A stretch of DNA of 64,000 bases from Corynebacterium cystitidis (GTDB lineage: Bacteria > Actinomycetota > Actinomycetes > Mycobacteriales > Mycobacteriaceae): positions 2,170,001 through 2,234,000 of the forward strand of contig NZ_LT906473.1 in the NCBI RefSeq assembly GCF_900187295.1, given 5' to 3'. The position numbers were made by a program, and so were the translations under genes. Each line of letters opens with the position of its first letter. Positions within the stretch are counted from its first letter, which is position 1. The notes under the pieces were generated by a model, which was not told where the DNA came from, ran no database searches, and saw only the letters and a program-made list of their open reading frames with translations. Below are positions 32,832-41,740 of this stretch, piece after piece.

Positions 32832-34532
32832 TTAAAGATCGTCATAGCCCATGACATCGGAATCGTCGGAAGTGGGATCGACCTTGCCTAAGATCACGTC
32901 GGTTAGCTCGTCGAACTCGCCGGTCCAGCCAGCACGGTCGGTGCGCGCCAGGCCACCCAATTCGATGCGGGTGCGGGCTCGTTCCTCGCCCGCACCGGAA
33001 ACACCAGCACGTTCCTCGCCCGCACCGGAAACACCAGCACGCTCCTCAACAAAACGCACCCACACCCGGCGGCGTTTAATCATCAGCGAACCAATCAGCC
33101 CAGCCAGCATCACAATCGCACTGGCCAGCACCCACCCTTGCGACGGGTCGTGGCTGATCTGGTAATTTGCGTACTCGGCGGCACCGTCGAAACGCACGGT
33201 AATACCACCGTCGATGGTTGCCTCGTCCCCAGGTTGAAGGTTAACGCGGTCCACCTTCTGCAGCTGGCCGTTAGCGATCAACGTTTGGTCAAGCGTGAAG
33301 ATGTTCTGGGGACGGCCAGAATCCAGTCCAGCGTCACCACGGTAAATGTCGATGGCCATGGCTGGATCTTGCATGGAGGGGTACACCGAAGTTAGTTCAT
33401 TATTATCCACCCCACCCCACTGCGCGGTGGGTGCGAATAAGCCCTCGATGGCGATCTGGTTTTGGCGGCGCTCAAAAAGATCTGGGTACATGCCGGCCGG
33501 CGGGTCAAAACGCATGACACCGGAGGAGAGGAAAAACGTCGGATCATCCGGCTGGAACTGGATCATCTGGGTGCGTGATTCACCATTCGGCCACGTCACC
33601 GTGATTTGTGGGGCGAATCCGTGTCCTTGCAGGTAGACACGGTCACCGCCGATGCGTAGCGGATGATTCACACGCAAGGTGTAGTCCTGCCACGTTTCTT
33701 GGTCGGTGGTGATCTCGTCGTCAAGCGCGTAGGAGATATCGGAGGTGAACTCGTTGGCCTGCCCGTTGGGTAGGTAGTCGGCTACGAAGTTGTGGGAAAC
33801 AAAGCAGAACGGGGTCAGCCCGGTGCCGTCGAAAAGTGCGCCGGCGCGGAAGGAGTCGAAGTTGGCGGGCGAGGTGTTGCAGAATTCTTGGGACTGCTCG
33901 ACGGGCACGGCGTATTCGGACTCGGATTCGGTGACGATGATCACTTGGCCTTCGTAGTAGATCATGCGCCCGACGAACACGGTGATTAAAACGGCGACGA
34001 TGCCGATGTGAAAGATCAGGTTGGCCAGCTCGCGCCCGTATCCGCGTTCGGCCGCTAAAGAATTGGCTCCTGCCCTGTCTTCCTCGGCGCTGTATTCGGC
34101 TACGTGCCAGCGCTTCAGCGCGCGTGTTGCGTCTGCTTTGGCTTCTTCCAGGGGCTTATCGACGATTCCCTCTGCGTGCATGGGCATGCGGTGCAGAAAC
34201 TTTGGTGCCCTGGTAGGTGGGGTCTTGTATGCCTTGTAGTGGTCCCAGGAGCGGGGCAGGATGCAGCCGACAAGCGAGACCATCAACAGGGTGACAATTG
34301 CGATAAACCAGGTGGAGCTGAAGACGTCGAAAAGCTGGAGGCGGTCGTAGATGTGGCCGAGGCGTGGGTTGGAGGCGATCCACTCATCAACCTGGAACTG
34401 GCTGACTGTGCGTTGTGGCAGCAGGGCACCTGGGATGGAGACGAGGGCCAGCAGGAATAGCAGCACCAAGGCGGTGCGCATGCTGGTGAGCCAGTGCCAG
34501 GCTTTCTTCAGCCATCTCCACACTCGTTGCAC
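32832..34532 (-). CDS. resB: Cytochrome c maturation protein ResB
   Basis: A 566-residue protein: three N-terminal membrane segments, a large external domain of about 300 residues and a last membrane segment (WVLASAIVMLAGLIGSLMI). N-terminal features such as LLFLLALVSIPGALLPQRTVS and HRMPMHAE are typical of ResB. It works with CcsA in heme delivery. The cytoplasmic tail contains a duplicated ten-residue unit EERAGVSGAG, caused by a 30-bp DNA tandem repeat (32980-33039), and ends in an acidic DPTSDDSDVMGYDDL segment. Confidence 0.92.
   Translation of the reverse strand: MQRVWRWLKKAWHWLTSMRTALVLLFLLALVSIPGALLPQRTVSQFQVDEWIASNPRLGHIYDRLQLFDVFSSTWFIAIVTLLMVSLVGCILPRSWDHYKAYKTPPTRAPKFLHRMPMHAEGIVDKPLEEAKADATRALKRWHVAEYSAEEDRAGANSLAAERGYGRELANLIFHIGIVAVLITVFVGRMIYYEGQVIIVTESESEYAVPVEQSQEFCNTSPANFDSFRAGALFDGTGLTPFCFVSHNFVADYLPNGQANEFTSDISYALDDEITTDQETWQDYTLRVNHPLRIGGDRVYLQGHGFAPQITVTWPNGESRTQMIQFQPDDPTFFLSSGVMRFDPPAGMYPDLFERRQNQIAIEGLFAPTAQWGGVDNNELTSVYPSMQDPAMAIDIYRGDAGLDSGRPQNIFTLDQTLIANGQLQKVDRVNLQPGDEATIDGGITVRFDGAAEYANYQISHDPSQGWVLASAIVMLAGLIGSLMIKRRRVWVRFVEERAGVSGAGEERAGVSGAGEERARTRIELGGLARTDRAGWTGEFDELTDVILGKVDPTSDDSDVMGYDDL
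32980..33039. repeat. 30-bp in-frame tandem repeat in resB
   Basis: Two perfect 30-bp units (32980-33009, 33010-33039), followed by a partial third. They encode EERAGVSGAG in the cytoplasmic tail of ResB. Unit number can change without shifting the frame. Confidence 0.85.
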
Positions 34533-34565
34533 TAAGGGTTCCTTTCTTGCTCACGCTAAACAGCG

Positions 34566-35351
34566 CTAGATAACGGTGGTGCCGAAGTCGGCGACCAGTG
34601 TTTGCGACCAGCTAATGAAGTAGTTCCACACACCCGTCAGCAGCGCGATGCCGACGATGATCATGAGCACACCGCCGATCACCTGCAGGGTGCGCGAATG
34701 CTTGCGCACGAAGTCAAAAGTTTTCATGGCGCGGGCGGAGCCGAGTGCGATGAGGATAAAAGGCAGACCCAGCCCGAGGCAGTAGCCGATGATCAGCAGG
34801 GTGCCGCGTGCGGCCGTCATGCCGTCGGTGCCCACCGCGACCGAAATGATTGCGGCCAAGGTGGGCCCGAGACACGGTGTCCAGCCAAGCGCAAACACAC
34901 CACCCAGCAGTGGTGCGCCGATCCAGCTCGCCCACTTTTTCGGCTGCATACGTGTGTCACGCTGCAGGGCGGGCACCATGCCGATAAACACCAGCCCCAT
35001 CACGATGGTGACGGCACCGCCGATCCGCATCAGCAGGTCACGGTTGAGCTGGATGAGGCTGACGGCGCCGAACACGGTGACCGACATGAGGATGAACACA
35101 ACGGTAAATCCCAGAACAAACAGTGCGGCAGCACCAACTACAGCGCCTTTCCGACGCTTGCCCACTTTCGGGCCGTACTTTTCGTCGATAGTCATTTCGC
35201 CGCCGACGATTCCGGTGAGATACGACATGTAACCGGGAACCAACGGCACGACGCATGGGGAGGCGAAGGACACCAGCCCAGCCAGCGCCGCGGCCACCAG
35301 GCCGATCAGCAGCGGGCCACTGGCGACTGCGTCTGCGAAGATTTCACCCAT
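34566..35351 (-). CDS. ccdA: Thiol-disulfide membrane transporter CcdA
   Basis: A 261-residue DsbD-family membrane protein with six segments. The redox-active cysteines are in FASPCVVPLVPGY (first segment) and in GWTPCLGPTLAA (fourth). It carries electrons from cytoplasmic thioredoxin to the outside, to keep the apocytochrome heme-binding cysteines reduced through the TlpA-like protein encoded 5 bp upstream. It is followed by resB and ccsA in one operon. Confidence 0.94.
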   Translation of the reverse strand: MGEIFADAVASGPLLIGLVAAALAGLVSFASPCVVPLVPGYMSYLTGIVGGEMTIDEKYGPKVGKRRKGAVVGAAALFVLGFTVVFILMSVTVFGAVSLIQLNRDLLMRIGGAVTIVMGLVFIGMVPALQRDTRMQPKKWASWIGAPLLGGVFALGWTPCLGPTLAAIISVAVGTDGMTAARGTLLIIGYCLGLGLPFILIALGSARAMKTFDFVRKHSRTLQVIGGVLMIIVGIALLTGVWNYFISWSQTLVADFGTTVI

Positions 35352-35356
35352 GCCGG

Positions 35357-35944
35357 TCAGCTTTCTTGCACTAATTCATCGGTGACGTCGAGGATGTCCT
35401 GGGCACTAACCTCGCGCAGGAAGACGGCGGCCGGGCGGTGCTCTTTGTCCAACACGATGGTGGTGGGGATCACCGAGGTGGGCACACCGCCTAACGCCGC
35501 GGCGGTTTTAAACGGTGGGTCGTAGATCGAGGGGTAGGTCACCCCATTGTCGAGGACGAAGTCGCGGGCGATCTGGGCGTTGTAGTCGCGCACATTAATC
35601 CCCAACACTGTGCCTTTGTCGCCCAGCTCTTCGTGTGCCTTTTGCAGGTCGTCGACCTCGGCGCGGCAGGGCGCACACCATTGCCCCCACGCGTTTAAAA
35701 CAACAACCTGGCCCTCGAAGTCAGACAGGGTGATGGTCTCGCCTTCCTCCATGAGGGATTCGCCCGAGAAGTCCTGGATAGGTTTGCGCTCATCAGCGGG
35801 GTAGAAAATTTCCACCTCACCACCTGGGGAATGGAAGGCGAAGGTTTGGGCGTTTCCAGAATCTTGAGCGCAAGCAGCAAAACCTAAGCTTACAGCGGTG
35901 AGCACCGCTACCAGGCCAAGCTTCTGGCCACATCGTGTGTGCAT
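35357..35944 (-). CDS. TlpA/ResA-like thioredoxin lipoprotein
   Basis: A 195-residue extracytoplasmic thiol-disulfide protein. The signal peptide ends with a lipobox FAAC (Cys at about residue 25). The thioredoxin fold has the active site WGQWCAPCRAE and the cis-Pro region in GGVPTSVIPTTIV. Known for the family: it reduces apocytochrome c before heme attachment and gets electrons from CcdA, the next gene. It abuts the phosphatase gene upstream, so transcription probably starts at hemL or earlier. Confidence 0.9.
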   Translation of the reverse strand: MHTRCGQKLGLVAVLTAVSLGFAACAQDSGNAQTFAFHSPGGEVEIFYPADERKPIQDFSGESLMEEGETITLSDFEGQVVVLNAWGQWCAPCRAEVDDLQKAHEELGDKGTVLGINVRDYNAQIARDFVLDNGVTYPSIYDPPFKTAAALGGVPTSVIPTTIVLDKEHRPAAVFLREVSAQDILDVTDELVQES

Positions 35945-36553
35945 TTAGATCTCTCGTGCAGGTGTGGAATAAAACGACTCAGTGAGTATGTCATCACGAA
36001 ACAGCAAAGAGGTCACGCTCGTCAAATCGCACTGGCGGTCCAACGGGTTGTGCGGCAGCGGTTTGTCTGCCACGGCGCGCTGCACCATCACAATGGGTAA
36101 CTGGTGGCTGACAAGGATCGCCTCATGTCCTTCGGCTTCAAGCCGTGCACGTTCGATGGCGTCCATCATGCGGGACAAAATGTCGTCGTAAGGCTCACCC
36201 CAGCTTGGCACCAATGGGTTAGTCATGTAACGCCAGCGGATCGGGTTCCACAGCTGCGAACGCCAGCCTTTGGTGCGCAGCCCCTCAAAACGGTTACCGG
36301 ACTCGATCAGGGCGTCGTCGATACGCACATTCAGGCCGGTCACAGCAGCGATGGGTGCTGCGGTTTCCTGCGCGCGCTCCAGCGGGCTGGCCGCCAGGTA
36401 GGCAACGTCGTGGCCACGGAAGGATTCGGCGGTGGCGGCAGCCATGGATTGCCCGCGCGAGGAAAGGTGGTAGCCGGGGATTCGCCCGTACAAGATTTTG
36501 CCTGGGTTATACACTTCGCCGTGGCGGACCAGGTGAACGATGGTGGTAGTCAT
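35945..36553 (-). CDS. Histidine phosphatase (phosphoglycerate mutase-like) family protein
   Basis: A 202-residue protein with the catalytic RHG motif near the N-terminus (VHLVRHGEVYNPG), the SPLERAQETA segment and the second His in LVSHQLPI. Substrate unknown; in corynebacteria this gene regularly lies between hemL and the cytochrome c maturation genes. The ATG at 36553 (MTTTIVHLV) is chosen since the open frame upstream overlaps the end of hemL and reads as low-complexity Pro/Arg. Spacing to hemL is 19 bp. Confidence 0.88.
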   Translation of the reverse strand: MTTTIVHLVRHGEVYNPGKILYGRIPGYHLSSRGQSMAAATAESFRGHDVAYLAASPLERAQETAAPIAAVTGLNVRIDDALIESGNRFEGLRTKGWRSQLWNPIRWRYMTNPLVPSWGEPYDDILSRMMDAIERARLEAEGHEAILVSHQLPIVMVQRAVADKPLPHNPLDRQCDLTSVTSLLFRDDILTESFYSTPAREI

Positions 36554-36572
36554 AGTGTGGTTTCCTTCTTCC

Positions 36573-37946
36573 TTATTCCCCGGCCGGAACGTTAGTGACG
36601 GCCGCGTCAGCGACGGCCGCGGCCGCTGCCTGAGCTGCTGGTGTGAGGGCGGCTTCAATGATGGCGAAGTCATCGTCGTTAAGCGCGGTGGACACAAACC
36701 AGGTCTCAAACGCGCTCGGCGGGCCGTACACGCCGTGGTCAAGCAGAGCGTGGAAGAAGGGGGCGTAGCGGAAGGTATCCGCGGCCTTCATGTCGTCGAA
36801 GTTGTGGCCAGCGCCTTCAGCAAACCGGATGGACAGCAAGGTGGAGGCGCGCTGGATGTGGTGGGCAACGCCCTCGCGGGTCAGAGCCTCGCTGATCAGG
36901 TTGGCTAGCTGGTCGGCGTTGGCGTGCAGCGTGGGGTAGATGGATTCGTCGGCAAGTGCCAGCGAAGCCAGGCCGGATGCCATGGCCACAGGGTTGCCGG
37001 ACAGCGTTCCCGCCTGGTAGACGGGGCCGTTCGGGGCCAGATGCGCCATCACGTCGGCACGCCCGCCGAAAGCCGCCGCGGGCAGTCCGCCGGAGATGAC
37101 CTTGCCAAAGGTGGTCAGATCACCCGCTACCTCGTCCACGCCGTACCATCCAGAGTAGGAGGTGCGGAAGCCGGTCATCACTTCGTCGATGATCAGCAGC
37201 GCGCCGTTGTCGTGCGCGATGTCCTTCAGTGCTGCGTTGAATCCTTCCTGCGGTGCGACGGTACCCATGTTTCCGGCGGCAGCCTCGGTGATGATGGCCG
37301 CAATTTCGCCCGGGTGCTGCGCGAACGCTTGGCGCACAGCATCCAGGTCGTTGTACTTGACGACGATCGTGTCGCCCGCCTGAGCACCGGTCACCCCTGG
37401 TGAATCGGGCAGCGCGAAGGTCGCCACACCGGAGCCGGCCGCAGCCAGGAGGGAATCCACGTGCCCGTGGTAGCAGCCGTCAAACTTGATAATTTTTGCC
37501 CGGCCGGTAAACCCGCGGGCCAGGCGCACCGCGCTCATGGTGGCTTCGGTGCCGGAGTTGACCATGCGCACCGCCTCAACACTGGTGCGGTCGATGATCG
37601 CCTGGGCCAGCTCCACCTCTGCTGCGGTGGGTGCGCCAAAACTCAGACCGTTTTTGATGGCTTTCTGCACGGCCTCTTCGATGGCGGGATAGGCGTTGCC
37701 GTGAATCATGGGGCCCCAGGAATTGACCAGGTCAACATACTCATTGCCGTCCACATCGACCAGGCGCGACCCATTTGCTTTGGCGATGAACCGGGCCTGG
37801 CCTCCCACGGAGCCGAAGGCGCGCACCGGGGAGTTCACACCACCCGGGTTGACGTCCTGCGCGCGCTGAAACAGCTCGGCAGATTTCGCAGTGTTCGACG
37901 ACGTATTCTGGCTGAAAAGATCTGGGGCAGTATCACGGGCAGTCAT
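36573..37946 (-). CDS. hemL: Glutamate-1-semialdehyde 2,1-aminomutase HemL
   Basis: A PLP enzyme of about 457 residues converting glutamate-1-semialdehyde to 5-aminolevulinate. Visible: [12 protein letters not shown], the gating-type region [26 protein letters not shown], and the PLP lysine in [12 protein letters not shown]. The C-terminus has an Ala-rich tail. The ATG at 37946 (MTARDTAPD) is chosen; an in-frame ATG 9 bp upstream is possible. It heads the block hemL - phosphatase - TlpA - ccdA - resB - ccsA. Confidence 0.94.
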   Translation of the reverse strand: MTARDTAPDLFSQNTSSNTAKSAELFQRAQDVNPGGVNSPVRAFGSVGGQARFIAKANGSRLVDVDGNEYVDLVNSWGPMIHGNAYPAIEEAVQKAIKNGLSFGAPTAAEVELAQAIIDRTSVEAVRMVNSGTEATMSAVRLARGFTGRAKIIKFDGCYHGHVDSLLAAAGSGVATFALPDSPGVTGAQAGDTIVVKYNDLDAVRQAFAQHPGEIAAIITEAAAGNMGTVAPQEGFNAALKDIAHDNGALLIIDEVMTGFRTSYSGWYGVDEVAGDLTTFGKVISGGLPAAAFGGRADVMAHLAPNGPVYQAGTLSGNPVAMASGLASLALADESIYPTLHANADQLANLISEALTREGVAHHIQRASTLLSIRFAEGAGHNFDDMKAADTFRYAPFFHALLDHGVYGPPSAFETWFVSTALNDDDFAIIEAALTPAAQAAAAAVADAAVTNVPAGE

Positions 37947-38047
37947 GCGCACCATTGTAGCCCCAGTAGCCCTATCGGCCCTGACCCAATCCAGCTAGCC
38001 ACGTTTCAGGCGACATAGGCACCCTAATTTCTGGCACTATGGGGCCC

Positions 38048-38908
38048 ATGACTAATTCACTGAGCATTGCATTTCTCGGCCTCGGCCGCATGGGCACCGA
38101 GCTCGCTCTTAAACTCATCAGTGACCACCAGCTCACCGTGTGGAACCGCACGAAGGAAAAGACGCAGGCGCTCGTCGATAAGGGCGCTTGCGCCGCCGAC
38201 ACCCCCGCCGAGGCGGTTGCAGGCGCGGACCTGGTGATCACTTCTCTTTTCGGCCCGGACACAGTGCGTGAGGTCGTGATCAAGCCGAACCTCATCCCTG
38301 AGGGTGTGACCTGGGCCGATACCACCACTGTCTCGCCCGCCGATGCTGACGAGTTCGCCCGCGCTGTCGAAGGCTATGTGCATGCGCCGGTCGTCGGCAC
38401 GCTCACCCCGGCGCGCAACGGCAAGTTGGGGGTGTTCGTCGGCGGCACGGACGCTTCACGACGCACCACTGTCGCCGAGGTGGTTGCACCGTGGGCTGCT
38501 GCAAACCCTGAGCGGCTCAAGGTTGTGGACTCCGGCGCGAAGGCAGCGACGGGCAAGCTGCTCGCCAACCTCGCGTTGGCGGTCAGCGCGCAGGGGTATA
38601 AGGAGGCGCTGTATTTAGGCGAGTCGCAGGGCTTAGATGCTGCTGAGGTATCTGATCTTCTAGGTTCAACCGGGTTGGAGTTTATGCGCACCATGAAGCA
38701 GCCGTTTGTGCTGGGTGAACGTGAGACCTCACCGGGTGACTTCACTGTCGATGCGATTGCGAAGGATGCGCGGTTGATGCTTGATTCTGCTGATCAAGAT
38801 CTTCCCGCTGTGCGTGCTGCCTTGGATTCTTTGGAGGGCCAACAAGAGGCTGGTCGCGGGGACCATGATTTTTCGTCGCTTATGGTTTACCGGAATGAGC
38901 AGGGGTAG
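38048..38908 (+). CDS. NAD(P)-dependent beta-hydroxyacid dehydrogenase-like oxidoreductase
   Basis: A 286-residue enzyme of the 3-hydroxyisobutyrate/6-phosphogluconate dehydrogenase superfamily. The Rossmann motif is FLGLGRMGTE at the N-terminus, followed by VWNRTKEK. A catalytic-type lysine is seen in TGKLLANLALA, and an all-helical C-terminal half follows. The substrate cannot be named; imine reductases and glyoxylate reductases share this fold. The ATG at 38048 is preferred to the in-frame ATG at 38039. It is divergent from hemL and convergent with the DedA gene. Confidence 0.82.
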   Translation: MTNSLSIAFLGLGRMGTELALKLISDHQLTVWNRTKEKTQALVDKGACAADTPAEAVAGADLVITSLFGPDTVREVVIKPNLIPEGVTWADTTTVSPADADEFARAVEGYVHAPVVGTLTPARNGKLGVFVGGTDASRRTTVAEVVAPWAAANPERLKVVDSGAKAATGKLLANLALAVSAQGYKEALYLGESQGLDAAEVSDLLGSTGLEFMRTMKQPFVLGERETSPGDFTVDAIAKDARLMLDSADQDLPAVRAALDSLEGQQEAGRGDHDFSSLMVYRNEQG

Positions 38909-38942
38909 TTAGACCTGGCGACCTATGCAGAACCGCGTCACG

Positions 38943-38996
38943 TTCGGTTGTCACTTTTCTATATTCCTGTGGAAAAATTAAAAAATGACAACCGAA
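38943..38996. terminator. Bidirectional terminator-like hairpin between convergent genes
   Basis: TTCGGTTGTCA (38943-38953) and TGACAACCGAA (38986-38996) form a perfect 11-bp stem. The AT-rich loop of 32 bases carries T and A runs directly inside the stem. It sits between the stops of two convergent genes. Confidence 0.6.
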
Positions 38997-39019
38997 AGTG
39001 CACAGACGCGCCGCAGTGG

Positions 39020-39898
39020 CTATTTCGGAGCGGGGTTTTTGGATTGTTTGTAGAACACTGAGGCCATAATCACCACAACAAGCCCGATCGCCACCCAACC
39101 GGCCACTTTTTGGTACTGCTCCAGCACGTTCACCACGGGCTCACCGATGGCGTAGCCGAGCGCGAAGTAGCCCAAGTTCCACACGGTTTTGGCGATGAAG
39201 TTGAGCACCATGAAGGTGCGCAGCTTCATCCCTGTGGCACCACTCATGATGAACACCACGAGGGCGATCGGCAAAGGAATCGGCAGGTAGGCCAAGAAGA
39301 TGCCGAACCAACCCAGCTTTTGGGTCCAGCGTTCAGCCCGATCTATGTTGCGGGCGGTGCGGGCCGACTGTTGCGCATTGACATCCAGCATGCCGCGACC
39401 CCACAATTTGCCGGCCCACCAATATACCCAGTCAAACTTGATGGCAACCAGCGAACCAATGAGCAGATACCAGATCCACCCCGGGGCCTCACCGACGGCC
39501 GCCAGCGCACCCGTCGACGCAGCACCTAAACGAGACCCGGTCAGTGCCAGCATGATCGGCGGGTCGAGGCCAAGCAGCCACGCCCGCAGCGGGATCATCG
39601 CCATGCCAAACACACCAATGAAGCCCAGCCACCCTAAACACCAGTAGTCGGCTTTGCCGGGTTTCTTGTTCCACGGCATACCGGGTTCTTGCCACCACTC
39701 CGCTTCAGTATCGACCTCAGCCTCAGCCACAGTCTCCGCCTCTACGGCAGCCTCAGCCTGCAGTTCTTCCTCAGCCTCAGCCTCTACTGGCAGTTCCTTT
39801 TCAGCGCGGCCGTCGAGATCAGATTCGCGGTCGCGGGCATGGTCGCGCGCGTCGTCCCGTTCGGCGGGGTTTTCTCCTGGTTTCTGGTTCACGATCAC
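39020..39898 (-). CDS. DedA-family membrane protein with acidic N-terminal extension
   Basis: A 292-residue protein. Residues 1-75 are an unusual Glu/Ala-rich tail with repeats such as VEAEAEEELQAEAAVEAE, before the first membrane segment. The rest is a DedA/SNARE-associated core with GSRLGA, FDWVYWWAGKLWGRG and the proline-rich FLAYLPIPLPIALVVFIMSGATGM. Relatives act in envelope homeostasis and undecaprenyl-phosphate or phospholipid translocation. The start at 39898 lies near the 14-bp repeat arrays upstream. Confidence 0.82.
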   Translation of the reverse strand: MIVNQKPGENPAERDDARDHARDRESDLDGRAEKELPVEAEAEEELQAEAAVEAETVAEAEVDTEAEWWQEPGMPWNKKPGKADYWCLGWLGFIGVFGMAMIPLRAWLLGLDPPIMLALTGSRLGAASTGALAAVGEAPGWIWYLLIGSLVAIKFDWVYWWAGKLWGRGMLDVNAQQSARTARNIDRAERWTQKLGWFGIFLAYLPIPLPIALVVFIMSGATGMKLRTFMVLNFIAKTVWNLGYFALGYAIGEPVVNVLEQYQKVAGWVAIGLVVVIMASVFYKQSKNPAPK

Positions 39899-39990
39899 CT
39901 AATCTAGCCCACATCTGAGGTATCACGTTGATTTTCCAACACGCAGTCCAACTGGCTGCCAGATACCTGTCAGACAGAGCACTGGTCTCT

Positions 39991-40060
39991 TGGGTTCGAA
40001 GTCCTGGGTTCGAAGTCTTCGGTTCGTATTCCTGAGTTCGAAATCTACTACTTCGACAAC
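39991..40060. repeat. 14-bp iteron-like array, left arm
   Basis: Four tandem 14-bp units starting at 39991, 40005, 40019 and 40033, plus a degenerate fifth; units read like TGGGTTCGAAGTCC with a constant TTCG core. The reverse complement of the unit matches the units of the array at 40119-40188, so the two arrays face each other. It lies in the 398-bp gap between the hemY stop and the DedA start. Confidence 0.85.
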
Positions 40061-40118
40061 AATTTGCAATAACATTTACGCAGGTCAAAGAGTTTTCGCC
40101 TTTTACTTGAAATTCAAA

Positions 40119-40188
40119 GTACGAACGCAGAAATACGAACGCTGGAATACGAACGCAGGAATACGAACGCAGGAATACGAACCCTCTT
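40119..40188. repeat. 14-bp iteron-like array, right arm
   Basis: Five consecutive 14-bp units starting at 40119, 40133, 40147, 40161 and 40175; the best units are identical (ATACGAACGCAGGA). They are the inverted form of the units at 39991-40046. A 58-bp spacer separates the two arrays. Together they could bind a protein cooperatively or fold into a long hairpin; neither coding nor CRISPR-like structure is present. Confidence 0.85.
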
Positions 40189-40296
40189 GCAAAGGGGGCC
40201 CGAGAGAACAGCGCCCAGCAGATTGCGTGTGCAAGAGTGTGCGCGAAGGCCTGCAAGCACCTGCAAGCGCCTACGCAGCCTGCGGGAAGCCCTTGC

Positions 40297-41700
40297 CTAA
40301 TCGCTTTCACCAACAACCGAGGCAGCAGCACCTTTAGCGTGGGTGATCACGGCGGGCACGCCCACTCCCCCAGCCCACGCTCCGGTCAGCGCCAGGCCGG
40401 GGATGTCGTCGATAAGCGAAAAAACTTCCCGCACGGTGGCTAGATGGTGCTCGTCGTAGCGCGGCAGCCCGCCCAGCCAGCGCTGCACATAAATTTCCTC
40501 AAGCCCTGCGGCACGCCCATCAAAACCGGTGATGGTCTCAAGGTCGTCGAGCGCCCAGTCCACAAGCGTGTCTTCGTCGGTGTCGCGGGCGATGCTATCG
40601 CCGAAGCGGCCGAAGCTTGCGCGCACCAGCGCCCCACCGCGTTCGCCGAGGTGCGGCCACTTCTTCGAGGAGAACGTGAACGCTTTGGCGTTCACGCCGT
40701 GCTCATCGGCGGCAACCAGCACACCAGATGTGTCGGGCAGGCCTTCGCTGGATGCAAAACGCATGCCGACGAGCGCACTATCCGCCAGCTGCACCGCCTT
40801 GAGCGCGGTACCTGCGGCAGGGGCGATCTCGCGCAGCAGCAAGGCGGTGGTGGGTGCCGGGGTGGCCAAGATCAGGCGATCATACTGCTCATCCTGGCCA
40901 CCGGTAAGCCGAAACACTCCATCGTCGGTGCGCGACACACCCGAAATGAATGCGTCAATGTAGATGTTGGCACCGGACTTCTCAGCCAGCGTTTCATACA
41001 CTTCGGCGTAACCTCCTTCGAAGGTGCCGAAAACGGGCCCCGGTTTGACACCAGCGGTCTGCGCCTTACGCTGCTGGCTGATCGCCTCAATCGCCGCGTG
41101 GAAGGTGATCTTCTCGCCGTCCTGCGCCAGGCGGTCAAATTCTTCAGCTAGACGCGGAATGGTTGCCCGTATCCCTAGGTCGTCGGCGGTGCACGAATAG
41201 ACGCCACCCAGCAGGGCGCTCACCACGCGGTCTACTACTTCATCGCCCATGCGCTGGCGCACCAGCGCGCCGACATTCATGTCCGCGCCAACAGTCCAGT
41301 CGATGCCCGGCATGTCTGCCTCGGCGTCGATCCGCGCGCAAGTGTCGGCGGACACTAAGTGTTCCACAGGGCTTGACGACGATGGGATGCCCATCATTCC
41401 GCCACGTGGCAGAGGCTGAAGCTCACCATGTGAATACACGGTGGAGCGTAACCCCGAGGGGAATTTAATCTTGTCGGCTAATCCTAGTTCGGTGAAGAAC
41501 TCGCGTGCTTCAGGGCGGTGGTAGAGAAATGCCTCTGCACCCATGTCGGTGGGGCCTGCTTCGAAGGCCACGGTGAAGAGTTTGCCACCTATCCGGTCTG
41601 TGGCCTCGTAGACGTCGATATGCGCGTCTGGTTGCGCCTTGCGGATTTCGTACGCGCTGGTCAAGCCAGCTAGTCCTGCGCCGATGATGGCAAACTTCAC
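40297..41700 (-). CDS. hemY: Coproporphyrinogen/protoporphyrinogen oxidase HemY (CgoX type)
   Basis: A 467-residue FAD enzyme. The N-terminal dinucleotide motif is FAIIGAGLAGLTSAYE, followed by DRIGGKLFT; the C-terminal FAD segment is LTGAWAGGVGVPAVI. In actinobacteria this protein usually oxidises coproporphyrinogen III in the coproporphyrin-dependent heme pathway, which I take as the likely reaction. It lies 40 bp behind hemE on the same strand. Confidence 0.92.
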   Translation of the reverse strand: MKFAIIGAGLAGLTSAYEIRKAQPDAHIDVYEATDRIGGKLFTVAFEAGPTDMGAEAFLYHRPEAREFFTELGLADKIKFPSGLRSTVYSHGELQPLPRGGMMGIPSSSSPVEHLVSADTCARIDAEADMPGIDWTVGADMNVGALVRQRMGDEVVDRVVSALLGGVYSCTADDLGIRATIPRLAEEFDRLAQDGEKITFHAAIEAISQQRKAQTAGVKPGPVFGTFEGGYAEVYETLAEKSGANIYIDAFISGVSRTDDGVFRLTGGQDEQYDRLILATPAPTTALLLREIAPAAGTALKAVQLADSALVGMRFASSEGLPDTSGVLVAADEHGVNAKAFTFSSKKWPHLGERGGALVRASFGRFGDSIARDTDEDTLVDWALDDLETITGFDGRAAGLEEIYVQRWLGGLPRYDEHHLATVREVFSLIDDIPGLALTGAWAGGVGVPAVITHAKGAAASVVGESD

Positions 41701-41740
41701 AGTGATTCCTCTCAGGTAGTGTCAGTTGGCCCGGGGCCAA

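Noticed and set aside
39991..40188. Possible CRISPR array
   Set aside because: Units are only 14 bp, contiguous without unique spacers, and the two blocks face each other. There are no cas genes.
39819..40331. 170-codon minus-strand frame across the iteron arrays
   Set aside because: It overlaps the ends of hemY and DedA, and the 14-bp repeats give changing frames. It has no ribosome binding site or recognisable domain.
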